In this document: positions 17,601-25,967 of the stretch, piece after piece
Layout of the letters: every line of letters starts with the position of its first letter
Numbering within the stretch: position 1 is the stretch's first letter
DNA from: Kitasatospora setae KM-6054
GTDB lineage: Bacteria > Actinomycetota > Actinomycetes > Streptomycetales > Streptomycetaceae
Length of the DNA stretch: 64,000 nt
Direction of reading: 5' to 3'
Assembly: GCF_000269985.1 (NCBI RefSeq)
Contig: NC_016109.1
Span: 7,839,001 to 7,903,000 of the forward strand
Program-made: the position numbers and the translations under genes
The notes under the pieces: model-generated
Told to the model about the DNA's origin: nothing
Database searches by the model: none
Seen by the model: the letters and a program-made list of their open reading frames with translations, nothing else

Positions 17601-20600
17601 CGGCCAGCGGCTGCCCGGCGGCGACCGGCTGCGGGTCGAGGTCGAGTTCACCGACCGGCCCGAGGACGCCCACCACACCGCGACCGTCCACCCCGGCGCG
17701 GGCCGCGAGGACCTGACCAACTGGAACCTGCACAGCGACGCCACCACCCTCGCCCACGAACTCGGCCACGCCCTCGGCCTGGCCGACGAGTACCGCGAGG
17801 CCGGCGCCGGCCCCCGCCCGGTCTACCCCGACAGCGGACTGATGGGCACCTGGTACCGCGACGGCCGCGACCGCCCGCTGCTCGACCTCGACCGCACCGG
17901 CACCACCCCCGGCACCGACGCCCCGCGCGGCGTCCTGCGCGCCCGCAACCTGCGCCAGCTCGGTGCCACCGTCGACGCCGCCTTCGGCCCCGCCCCGTCC
18001 CCGCACCCCGACCTGCCGGCCCGCGCCCGCTTCGGCGAGGACACCCGCCGCACCGCCCTGTACGGCGGCCCGAACGGCGGCGGCCACCTGTACGCCCCCG
18101 CCGGCTCCGGCCGCGAACGTCCCGCCCCCGTCCCCGGCGGCGGCCACCGCAACGGCACCTTCCGGGTGGTCGGCGGCCCCGCCGAGCACCTCCGCCCCCG
18201 CCCGAACGACCCCGCCGGCGACCTGGCGGGCGCCCGCCACCGCACCGTCTTCCCCGAGCACTGGACCGCCGACGACGCCGTCTACGCCGCCGAACAGGCC
18301 TACCAGCACGCCCTGCGCACCGGGAACACCACCAGGACCGGCCCCTACGCCTACCACTGGGAGGGCGAGTACGCGGGCGTCCGGATCGAAGGCGAGGTCA
18401 AGGCCGGCGAGTTCACCTCCTTCCGCCCCGCCGACCGCCAGTCCGACCTCGACACCCCCGCGTACGCGCCCTGGCACTCCACCCGGCAGCCCTTCGACCT
18501 GCGCGGCGACGACCTGCTCCAGTACGGCGACCGGCACACCATGACCGGCGCCCACCACGCCCCGACCCCCGCCGCGGCGGCCGCCCACGGCATCCGGATC
18601 GAACGCCTCCCCGAACCCGCCCGCCCCAACGGCACCTACCGCGCCACCGTCCACTACCTCGACCCGACGATCGCCCCCGGCGCCCCGCTCGCCCGGCAGG
18701 ACACCCACTGGCACACCCCCGCCGGCGCGCCCCCGCACACCATGTACCCCGAGCACTGGACGCTCGCCGACGTCCACGCCGCCGTCGAGGAGGCGTACCG
18801 GAACCGCCGCGACCCCCGGCCCCCCGGCACCGGCGCCGAACACTGGGTCGGCGAGGCCCGCGGCGTCCGGATCGAAGGCGTCACCCGCGACGGCCGCCAC
18901 CTCGTCCACCGCCCCACCGACGACCAGCCCGGCACCCCCGCCCCGACCCACCGCAGCGCCCCCCTCCGCGAACCCGCCACCCCCGGCACCGGCCACCGCC
19001 CGCCCACCGCCACCCCCGCACCCCTCCCCGCCCAGCCCCCGCACCCCGACCTCCGGCGCGCCGCCCCGACCCCGCCGCAGACCCCGCACGCTCCGCACGT
19101 CCCCGGCAACGACCTGCCCGAGCCCGGCCGGCGGATCGACGTCCCCGACGACGGACTCTGCCTGCTCCACGCGGTCGGCGTCAGCGCCCCCGAACTCGTC
19201 GCCGGACACCCCCTGCGGGAGAAGGCGACGGCCCGCCGGCTCATCGACCGGATCGCGGCACACTTCGGCAGCCTCGACCTGGCGGCCGTCCCGCCCGACA
19301 TCATCCGGATGGTCCGGGCCCGGGACCTCGGCCAGCAGCAGTACTACCACCGGGAGGAACTGCGGCAGCTCCTCACCCCGGGGCAACGCGCCGCCGCCGA
19401 CGGCCACAGCTACCAAGACCTGCGCCTCCAGGCCCTGACCGGACTCTTCGAACGCAGCAACCCGAACTGGACCCAGGAACTCTCCCGCGAAGCCCTGCTC
19501 GCCCACCTCGCCCCGGAGGACCGCGCCGCCGCCGCCGACCTCGACCACGCCCGACTCGCCGAACTCGTCCGCGAACAGACCCGCCGCTCCGACGAGACCA
19601 TGCTGCCGAGCGAACGGACCGGCCTGCTCAGGGCCATCAACGCCTGGGCCTGGAACTCCGACTACGGCGACAGCTTCCCCGCCCTCGTCGCCCACGCACT
19701 GAACCTCCGCCTGCGGGTGATACCCGTCGGACCGGGCGCCGACCAACTCGTCGGACCGGAGAACGGCCGCCCCCTCGCCATCTACCGCGACGGCGCCCGC
19801 GTCCACTACCAGGCCAGCGAACCGCCGCCGCACCCGCTGCTCAGCGCGCTCGCGGCCGCCGACCCCGCACTCGTCCGGAAGGCCGCCCGCCCGCACCCCG
19901 CAACGGGCCCCGCCCCCGACCCCGTCCGCGTCCTGCGCGAGGCGATCGCCGACTACCTGAACACCGACAACCGCAGACTGCCGCAGGACCTCCTGGCCCT
20001 CGTCCGTCCCGGCGGCCGACACCTCGCACCCGAGCCCACGGGCAACCTCTCCCACCACCAGGCCCTCACCGAACTCCGCAGGCGCTTCGGCGACCCCGAC
20101 GACCCGCTGTCCCCCACCGAATCCGACCTCCTCCCGTCCCTGCTCGCCCACGCCCTCGACATCCGCTTCCGCCCCACCGACGAATCCCCCGACACCGTCG
20201 GCCCCGCACACGCCCCCCTCGTCGAACTCGGCCACCCCCCGAAGGACCGCCGGGCCGAGGAAGAGACCGCCAAGGCGAAGGCGAAGGCCGAGGCGGAGGA
20301 GGCCGCGCGGGTCCTGCGTGAGCGGGAGGAGAAGCTCGCGCGTGAGCGGGAGGAGGCGAAGGCGAAGGCGGAGGAGGCCGCCCGGGTCCTGCGCGAGCGG
20401 GAGCGGGAGGAGGCCGAGGCGAAGGAGCGGGAGAAGAAGGAGCAGCAGGGGGAGCGGCAGGAGGACGGGGAGGCGCTGCGCGCGAAGGAGCGGGCCGAGC
20501 AGGAGCAGGCGCGGTTGCGGCGGGCCAAGGAGCGGGCCGAGCAGGAGCGGGCGCGGTTGCGGCGGGTGGAGGAGCGGGAGGAGGCCGCGCGGCTCCAGCG

Positions 20601-23600
20601 CGTGCGGCGGGAGGAGGACGAGCGGGCGCGGCAGCAGGAGGCGGCCGAGAAGCTGCGGGCGGAGCGGGCGGAGCAGGAGCGGGCGCGCCTGGAGCGCGAG
20701 AAGGAGCGCGAGAAGGCGCGCGCGGAGGCGCAGGAGAAGCAGCGGCTCGCGGAGGAGAAGCGGGAGCGGCTTGAGCGTGAGGAGGCGGAGGACGCGGCGC
20801 GGCCGCCGAAGACGGTGATCGACGGCGGGGACCTGGTGCTCGCGCTGAGCGCGAACGAGGTGGCGCTGCGGCAGAAGGTCATCGAGGTGCTGGTGGCGAA
20901 GGCGAAGGGCGACCGGGACGCGGTGCGGGCCTTCGCGGAGGCGTACTTCGGGCCGGCGGTGCTGCGGCCGATCCTCGCGGCGGTGTCCCGGGGGGAGACG
21001 TGGCGGGCGCCGTTCCGGGGGAACGGGTGGAGCGGCGAGGTGGTGCTGCGCGGGAAGCTCGCCCGGGCCGAGCGGCGGAAGGGGCGGACGAAGATCGAGT
21101 TCGAGAACGGGGCGGACCGGTCCGTCGCGGTGGGCGGGCGCGCGGAGAAGCAGTGGCAGTTCGCTGTCGGCGGCCAGCTTCGGCACACCAACGACGACAT
21201 CCAACTGGCCGAGCTGGTCGGCTACTTCCACGATCGCGGCGAGGGCGAGACGCACGTCGAGGTCAGCGGTGTGGTGGCGCGTTCGAAGACCTCGGTCGAT
21301 GCGGTCGTGTACGACTCCACGATGGCCCTCGAACTGGACTTCAGCGGGCTGCGGCACCATCGCGCCCCGGTGCGTCCGGACGCCGAGGCGGCGGTCGAAC
21401 GGGTCGAGGTCGGGCTGACCGTCGCCGCGCCGAGGTACCAGGCGCCGCCGAAGGACGTCGAGCTGGTGCCCCCGTCGCGGCTGGCCAGGGACGGCCGGAT
21501 CGGCGGGCAGGAGATCGTCCTGGAGCTGACCCCGCGCGCCCGGCAGTCGGACGCCGGGCAGTCGGACGCCGTACCGAAGACGCCGGTGGAGCTGTTGCTC
21601 GACGCGGTGTGGGCCGAGGCGACGGCACAGGTGCGGGAGAACTGGCCCGCGCTGCGGGCGAAGATCCTCGCCGAGGTCGATTTCGCCCGGCTGCACCACG
21701 AGTTGAAGAGCGCCACGGCGGGCGAGCCGATCACCGTGGTGCTGACCGACGCCGACGGCGAGCCGCTGGCCCGGGTGGACATCACCGCGAAGGTCAGGGA
21801 CCTGCGGGTGGTCGGCGTGACGGACCCGACCGAGTTCAACATCGGCACCGTCGTCCAGCAGGTGAGCGGCAGTCAGCGCAGCCGGGGCCACGCCGGACAG
21901 TTCCCGCTGTTCCCCACCACCGGACCGGCCCTGGGCGACGGGATCGTCAACGGCGGGGCGAACCAGCGGCACGCCCGGGAGGGCGTCGTGATCGAGGGCA
22001 GCAGCCTGACGTCCCAGCTGACCAGCAAGGCGAAGGTGCCCGGCGTCCTGTACGAGGGCACCGTCGAGTTCACGGTGTCCTTCAACGGCAAGGAGGGGAA
22101 GCCCGCCGGAGCGGCGGACGTCCGGTTGCTGGTCGACCGCCGGGACACCGAGGAGAGGAGCCTCCTCCCGAAGCCGGAGACCGTGCCCGCGACCGTGCCG
22201 GAGACCGGGAACGTCGAGGCGGCGTCGACGCACCGGATCCTCGGACCGGCGGACGACGTCTGGGCGAACGGCCTGGACGACACGGTCGTCGTACGCGACC
22301 TGGAGGGTACGGCCGCCCTGCGCGAGGCGCTCGACGCCAAGGGCGCGGAGCGCTACGGGAAGGACTGGCCGCGGATCCGGGAGGAGGTGCTGGCGACGGT
22401 CAACCTGCCGAGGCTGGCCGCCCACATGACCGCCCTGAGCAGGGGCGAGTCGGTGGAGGTCAAGCTGGGCGGCAAGGACGGGATCGTCGTCACGTTCACC
22501 GCGGAACTCGACCGGCTGACCCACCGCCGGGTCGACGACGAGGCCGAGCTGAACCCGGTGAGCGAGACCAACGCCTTCAGCGAGGTCCGCGGCCTGTCCT
22601 CCCGCACCGACACCTTGCACTTCCAGGCCGGCGGGAAGGGCAAGGACAGCGCGTCCGGCATCGGCGTGGAGGTGACGCCGGTCGGCAGCGCCCAGCAGCG
22701 GGCCCGCGAGGGCTGGCGCGACCGCAGCAACGAACGCGTCGTCGCCAACGGCAAGTACAAGCTGCCGCAGGTGCTCTACGGAGCCGAACTGACGGTGCGG
22801 GTCGAAGTCGACGTGAAGGGCCGGAAGGCCACCGCCGGAGAGAAGGTCACGGTCGAGATCGGCCTGGACAAGACCAGCACCGTCGAACGCGAACTCCCGA
22901 AGGGACAGAAGGACTTCGAGCGTCCCAAGCCCAAGGAGCCGCAGTCGGACGCGAACGAGAACGCGAACGCGAACGAGAACGCGGACGGGGGCAAGAAGCC
23001 GGGCGAGGACGAGGACAAGAAGCCGGACGACCAGCCGCCCGTCCCCGTCCTGCCGTCCCGGGTGAAGTCGCGGAACGAGCTGAACGCGTCCTATGTGGTG
23101 CACAGCCTGGGCAGTACCGCCGATGTCCGCGCCAAGGTGAAGGCGATCATCGGTGCGAAGCACACGCTGACGGCGGAGCACGCGAGCCGGATCGACCGTG
23201 CTTTCAAGCACCTGGTGCTGAAGGGGCAGTTGTCCCGGCTCAGCCGGGGGGCGAAGCTCACCGAGACGGTCGGCGGGCGACTGTGGAGCGCGGAGATCGT
23301 CCTCACCGCGAAGGTGCGGGAGCCGGTCGCGGGCGGGGAGGGGAAGGCGCCGGTGCCGCCGAGGCCGGTGAAGGGGTACGAGTTCGAGTCCGGCAGCCGG
23401 GCGTCCCGGGGGCAGGGGTACGTGCAGGACCGGGTGCTGCGGGGGACGGGGGGCGTCCAGGCCAAGGTCAAGGCGCTGGCGTTGGAGGGCGCCGTGGGGC
23501 ACGTCCAGCGGAGGGACCAGACCCACGGCGAGGCGGCGGACGTCGTCGGTTCGGTGTCGAACCGGGGCAAGCACGTCGAGGATGCCGCGGTGTTCGACCT

Positions 23601-25842
23601 CGACGCGGTGTACGACGTCGAGGTCAGGTTCACCTGGATGGGGCGGGAGGACGGGCCGCCGGTCACGGATTCGGCGTCGGTCAGGGCGCGGGTGGCGGTT
23701 CCGCTCCGGGACGCCGTGGCCGACACCGTGCCGAAGGTCCGGCCGGAGGACACCGAGGCGCAGGCGGCGGCGAAGAGGGCCGCTGCGGCGGAGGCCGAAG
23801 CCAGGAAGCTGGCGGAGTCGCTGGAGCGGGACCGGCTGGACTCCTCGGCGATCGTCACCGACGTCCACTCGGTGACCGAGCCCGGCGAGGGACCCCGCCG
23901 GACCCTGGGGGAGTCGCTGGTCGACCAGTTGGAGGACGGGCCGAGGCGCTGGAAGGACGCGGCCGAGCAGCGGCGGCCGGGATGGACGGCGGAGGGCTGG
24001 CAGCGGGCGAAGGACGCCGCGGCGGAGGTCGGGCGGCTGGCGAAGGGCCTGTTCGCCAGCCGGGACTGGGCCCGGATGCGGGCGGAGCTGGAGGGCGAGC
24101 TCACGCCGGACCGGCTCCAGGCCAGGCTGAAGGGGATGCTGGCGGGCGACCGCAAGCCGCTCCGGATCGGGTCGGTCACCGTCGAGACGGGGGCCGTGCT
24201 GGTCGGCCGGCTGGAGCACCTGGGGGCCGCGGGGACCACCGAGTTCAACGCGGGCACCGACGTCCAGCACGGCTTCGCCGACTCCGGGTCGGAGACCCAC
24301 TCGGGCACGGGGCGCGGGCACAGCACGAACCTCGGAGGGGCGGGCACCGTCCCGGGCACGGTGCCGGTCACGATCGGGCTGGCCGGCAACTACGGGCGCG
24401 GCCGTGACTGGATCGAGGCCCAGGCCAAGTCGGTGGCGTCCGGTTCCGCCTCCAAGGCCAAGGTGCCGGGCAGCGCCTACCGCGGCGAGGCGGAGCTGCA
24501 GTTCACGATCACCTGGAAGCCGAGGTTCGGCCGGAAGGTGGTGCTGCGGACCACGGCCCGGGTCGGCTTCGAGACCCTCATCGAGACGGCCGAGACCGGT
24601 CCGGTGGTGAAGCCGGCCGCGTCCGGGGCGAAGGAGGGGCCGGCGCTGCCGTACAAGCCGGGCCCGGAGCAGGCCGTCCGGGTGCCGCCGGAGCGGGTCT
24701 GGAAGGAGGGGCTGGGCGACACCGACGTGCTGCGCTGGCTCGGCGACGTCGGCGGACTCCAGGACATGGTGCGGGAGTTGGAGGTGAAGCACTTCGGCGG
24801 CTCCACCGACACCGCCCGGAGCGTCACCTCGCACAGCTATCTCTCCGCCCTGTTCTCCGCCGCCACCCGGGGCACCGACCCGGTCTCGGCCGGGCAGCCG
24901 GGGAGCTGGCCGCTCGGCGGCGACAAGAGCCTCGAACTGGGGGTGAAGATCCTGGAGCTGGACTATCAGGGCAAGGATGCCAAGATCGAGCTGAGCCCGG
25001 CCAACGGTTTCACCGCCGGGGCGTCCGGCACCGCCCTGTCGTCCTCCTCCGGCGGCGGCCAACTGCGGGTCGGCCTCAAGTTCGCCGACGACTTCTCGCA
25101 CAGCCCGGCGCTCCTGCTCGGCGCGCAGCGGACGGTCCGCGAGGGCGGCGGCCAGGGCGGCACCGGGCAGACCGTCTCCAACGGCAAGTACCCGACCGAG
25201 ATGGCCCGGTACAGCGGGTACGCCCGGATCGAGGCGGTGGCCCTCCAAGGCGGGAAGGAACTGGGCCGGAGCAGCGGCGTACTGCCGTTCACCGTCGACA
25301 TCCCCTTCGCGGATACCAGTGAAAGCAAGATCCCGAGCGATACTTTCCTTGCTTTCAGTGAAACCGTTCCCGAAGGCGACCTGAGATTCAACGGTGACCC
25401 GCGGATCCTTGAGGACGCCTGGGAACTGCTGTACCCCAGGCCGAACCAGGAGGGCGCCCCCCGGACCCCGCTCGACGCCGAGACCCGCGGCCGACTGGCC
25501 GGCCTGGTCCAGCTCGGGCGCGCCGCCTACGGCACCGACTTCACCGTCCACAGCGAGGCCGGTCGGCACCGGATCTGGACGGTCCACCGGCTGGCCGAAG
25601 CCGCCGGTGGCGCCCGAGACCAGCTGAACGGCCTGATCAGGGAACTGCTGCCGACCAAGGAGCCCACCGAGCCCACCAACGCCGACATCCGCCGGCTGCT
25701 CGAAAAGGTGGAGCGCTGGCTGAGCCGCCGCCACGGCGGGCAGCGGCTCACTCCGGACGAACTCCGTGCCGCCGCCCGCAACGACTGGCGGGTGGAGGAC
25801 GACATCCTCGGGGTGCTCAACCCGGCCGGCAGCGGGGCGTGA
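14656..25842 (+). CDS. Giant multi-domain type VII effector candidate (3728 aa)
   Basis: A 3728-residue protein, the largest in the window. Residues 1-120 form a helical WXG100/CpnT-like head (TAAFFSAITGMPWPKIREGE), followed by hydrophobic helices at about 126-240. An Ala/Gly repeat lies at 391-451 and Ser/Thr, Pro and Gln-rich linkers reach to about 800. A zinc-protease motif HELGHALGLADEY starts at 1034. Three EndoU-like segments lie near 822-886, 1161-1260 and 1364-1422. An OTU-like segment spans 1493-1722 (DDGLCLLHAV with C1502; RVHY with H1717). A coiled coil runs 1870-2052, then about six 200-270-residue alpha/beta repeats to 3550 and a 175-residue tail. GTG 14656 has GAGGA 9 nt upstream. 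Location and head fold suggest export by this secretion system; targets are unknown. No recognisable immunity gene follows. Confidence 0.9.
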   Translation: MSHSSIEVNASTAAFFSAITGMPWPKIREGELRDVRDAYERFAEEMPELREQIAKVAVACLRQGEGATMKAFSEELKSFIGGTGGDDYVTAAGATAKKLADCAADVANAVEYTKWMAIAQLVQLLVEIALAIFWAPFSFGASLSGLVLRKLLTKVALQALMKYLLKTILMHTFAGLVGGLLMDGIIQGIQIGQGNRKEVDKEYTKQAALFGVIGGVLGGPLELLGLGLGKLLGRLIGKSGGKLLADRLSDYLVHGDLQGLKGLLKAAKEAAEKEGRTGSTGLLGKELLAKSEKELAGMAFTKKEAKALARDLGSLLEAATEQLQNGFGKVGRGTLAEIFEKDMGTIFAKHLGDSLGGKEAARALGREFGEAFTRNWLSGVERAALKDGLGAVAKDVAGAAAGAGAKDAAGAGAGAVAKDVAGAAAGAGAKDAAGAGAGAVAKDVAGAAAGAAPGGGLRTALGDVLKGVDPKVPGLSARHVEMLSTHLPDLAEGITGGNRAYHLGLALGGYLQSGAQNVLSEGFYNLIFGEDHEFSVSAGSFLGGVLTGAMGHVLHLGAHPVMARYQQWVHDKQYEAVAEGASEYFPLHHPISFAALASLASGKIVPFPVPRMGHPGSYEVAKLRHGTLDDLADAVGHASGKPVTSPPADSEVAELIQSLLDHVDLLEGDHPGGTEPVVKVPTESAEHLDEPGGNVPKPPAGQPPTRSRDEDLTTSTHTSTSTSTSTGGAAGETPPPPPPKAPKAPTQSHGPVLEQPVAAPVRPVPSAQQQQQHVTAQHQQVEQQQQPSPQATVVPEVPVAPDVPSGPPRAAFGDAAWQRPRRGLPEDWSDAEARLAAHRIATTGVPEQVGERVGDRPPPLVFRGEHAGVKVNVRVEDGLITDVWGEPHQRPPHPSGGGSPTVLGTREIRPPANPLARSTAERRHESFQATRLRYPDGDTETLLTLRVHLDTRHLDPAAPDTAKALEALRQRARQGVADTYDLGQRLPGGDRLRVEVEFTDRPEDAHHTATVHPGAGREDLTNWNLHSDATTLAHELGHALGLADEYREAGAGPRPVYPDSGLMGTWYRDGRDRPLLDLDRTGTTPGTDAPRGVLRARNLRQLGATVDAAFGPAPSPHPDLPARARFGEDTRRTALYGGPNGGGHLYAPAGSGRERPAPVPGGGHRNGTFRVVGGPAEHLRPRPNDPAGDLAGARHRTVFPEHWTADDAVYAAEQAYQHALRTGNTTRTGPYAYHWEGEYAGVRIEGEVKAGEFTSFRPADRQSDLDTPAYAPWHSTRQPFDLRGDDLLQYGDRHTMTGAHHAPTPAAAAAHGIRIERLPEPARPNGTYRATVHYLDPTIAPGAPLARQDTHWHTPAGAPPHTMYPEHWTLADVHAAVEEAYRNRRDPRPPGTGAEHWVGEARGVRIEGVTRDGRHLVHRPTDDQPGTPAPTHRSAPLREPATPGTGHRPPTATPAPLPAQPPHPDLRRAAPTPPQTPHAPHVPGNDLPEPGRRIDVPDDGLCLLHAVGVSAPELVAGHPLREKATARRLIDRIAAHFGSLDLAAVPPDIIRMVRARDLGQQQYYHREELRQLLTPGQRAAADGHSYQDLRLQALTGLFERSNPNWTQELSREALLAHLAPEDRAAAADLDHARLAELVREQTRRSDETMLPSERTGLLRAINAWAWNSDYGDSFPALVAHALNLRLRVIPVGPGADQLVGPENGRPLAIYRDGARVHYQASEPPPHPLLSALAAADPALVRKAARPHPATGPAPDPVRVLREAIADYLNTDNRRLPQDLLALVRPGGRHLAPEPTGNLSHHQALTELRRRFGDPDDPLSPTESDLLPSLLAHALDIRFRPTDESPDTVGPAHAPLVELGHPPKDRRAEEETAKAKAKAEAEEAARVLREREEKLAREREEAKAKAEEAARVLREREREEAEAKEREKKEQQGERQEDGEALRAKERAEQEQARLRRAKERAEQERARLRRVEEREEAARLQRVRREEDERARQQEAAEKLRAERAEQERARLEREKEREKARAEAQEKQRLAEEKRERLEREEAEDAARPPKTVIDGGDLVLALSANEVALRQKVIEVLVAKAKGDRDAVRAFAEAYFGPAVLRPILAAVSRGETWRAPFRGNGWSGEVVLRGKLARAERRKGRTKIEFENGADRSVAVGGRAEKQWQFAVGGQLRHTNDDIQLAELVGYFHDRGEGETHVEVSGVVARSKTSVDAVVYDSTMALELDFSGLRHHRAPVRPDAEAAVERVEVGLTVAAPRYQAPPKDVELVPPSRLARDGRIGGQEIVLELTPRARQSDAGQSDAVPKTPVELLLDAVWAEATAQVRENWPALRAKILAEVDFARLHHELKSATAGEPITVVLTDADGEPLARVDITAKVRDLRVVGVTDPTEFNIGTVVQQVSGSQRSRGHAGQFPLFPTTGPALGDGIVNGGANQRHAREGVVIEGSSLTSQLTSKAKVPGVLYEGTVEFTVSFNGKEGKPAGAADVRLLVDRRDTEERSLLPKPETVPATVPETGNVEAASTHRILGPADDVWANGLDDTVVVRDLEGTAALREALDAKGAERYGKDWPRIREEVLATVNLPRLAAHMTALSRGESVEVKLGGKDGIVVTFTAELDRLTHRRVDDEAELNPVSETNAFSEVRGLSSRTDTLHFQAGGKGKDSASGIGVEVTPVGSAQQRAREGWRDRSNERVVANGKYKLPQVLYGAELTVRVEVDVKGRKATAGEKVTVEIGLDKTSTVERELPKGQKDFERPKPKEPQSDANENANANENADGGKKPGEDEDKKPDDQPPVPVLPSRVKSRNELNASYVVHSLGSTADVRAKVKAIIGAKHTLTAEHASRIDRAFKHLVLKGQLSRLSRGAKLTETVGGRLWSAEIVLTAKVREPVAGGEGKAPVPPRPVKGYEFESGSRASRGQGYVQDRVLRGTGGVQAKVKALALEGAVGHVQRRDQTHGEAADVVGSVSNRGKHVEDAAVFDLDAVYDVEVRFTWMGREDGPPVTDSASVRARVAVPLRDAVADTVPKVRPEDTEAQAAAKRAAAAEAEARKLAESLERDRLDSSAIVTDVHSVTEPGEGPRRTLGESLVDQLEDGPRRWKDAAEQRRPGWTAEGWQRAKDAAAEVGRLAKGLFASRDWARMRAELEGELTPDRLQARLKGMLAGDRKPLRIGSVTVETGAVLVGRLEHLGAAGTTEFNAGTDVQHGFADSGSETHSGTGRGHSTNLGGAGTVPGTVPVTIGLAGNYGRGRDWIEAQAKSVASGSASKAKVPGSAYRGEAELQFTITWKPRFGRKVVLRTTARVGFETLIETAETGPVVKPAASGAKEGPALPYKPGPEQAVRVPPERVWKEGLGDTDVLRWLGDVGGLQDMVRELEVKHFGGSTDTARSVTSHSYLSALFSAATRGTDPVSAGQPGSWPLGGDKSLELGVKILELDYQGKDAKIELSPANGFTAGASGTALSSSSGGGQLRVGLKFADDFSHSPALLLGAQRTVREGGGQGGTGQTVSNGKYPTEMARYSGYARIEAVALQGGKELGRSSGVLPFTVDIPFADTSESKIPSDTFLAFSETVPEGDLRFNGDPRILEDAWELLYPRPNQEGAPRTPLDAETRGRLAGLVQLGRAAYGTDFTVHSEAGRHRIWTVHRLAEAAGGARDQLNGLIRELLPTKEPTEPTNADIRRLLEKVERWLSRRHGGQRLTPDELRAAARNDWRVEDDILGVLNPAGSGA
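15826..16008 (+). repeat. 72-bp in-frame tandem repeat, 2.5 copies
   Basis: Units begin at 15826, 15898 and 15970 (the last is 39 bp) and appear identical. Each full unit encodes 24 residues of the type AVAKDVAGAAAGAGAKDAAG. The lack of divergence implies recent duplication. Because 72 is a multiple of three, copy number can change without a frameshift. Confidence 0.9.
25320..25357 (+). repeat. Inverted repeat in a low-GC patch of the giant gene
   Basis: TGAAAGCAAG (25320-25329) and CTTGCTTTCA (25348-25357) are exact complements 18 nt apart. The surrounding 25310-25400 has many codons rare in this genome (AGT, GAT, ACT, CTT, GCT, GTT, AGA). The patch marks the border between the repeat region and the C-terminal tail of the giant protein. 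Confidence 0.7.
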
Positions 25843-25967
25843 CACCGCGGCCCGCCCCCGGTGAACCGCCGGAGCGGGCCGGTCCGTACCTACGGGGTGG
25901 GAGCGCGTACGGGCCGGTGGGCCGGGCGCCCCGCAGACCGGACCGCTAGGCAGCCGAGGAGTCTTTG

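Noticed and set aside
10300..25872. A 16-mer shared by 10300-10315 and 25857-25872 (CCCGGTGAACCGCCGG)
   Set aside because: One copy spans the eccB stop codon and the other is intergenic. With this base composition, chance matches of 16 bp between two points in 64 kb are expected, so it is not evidence of a repeat family.
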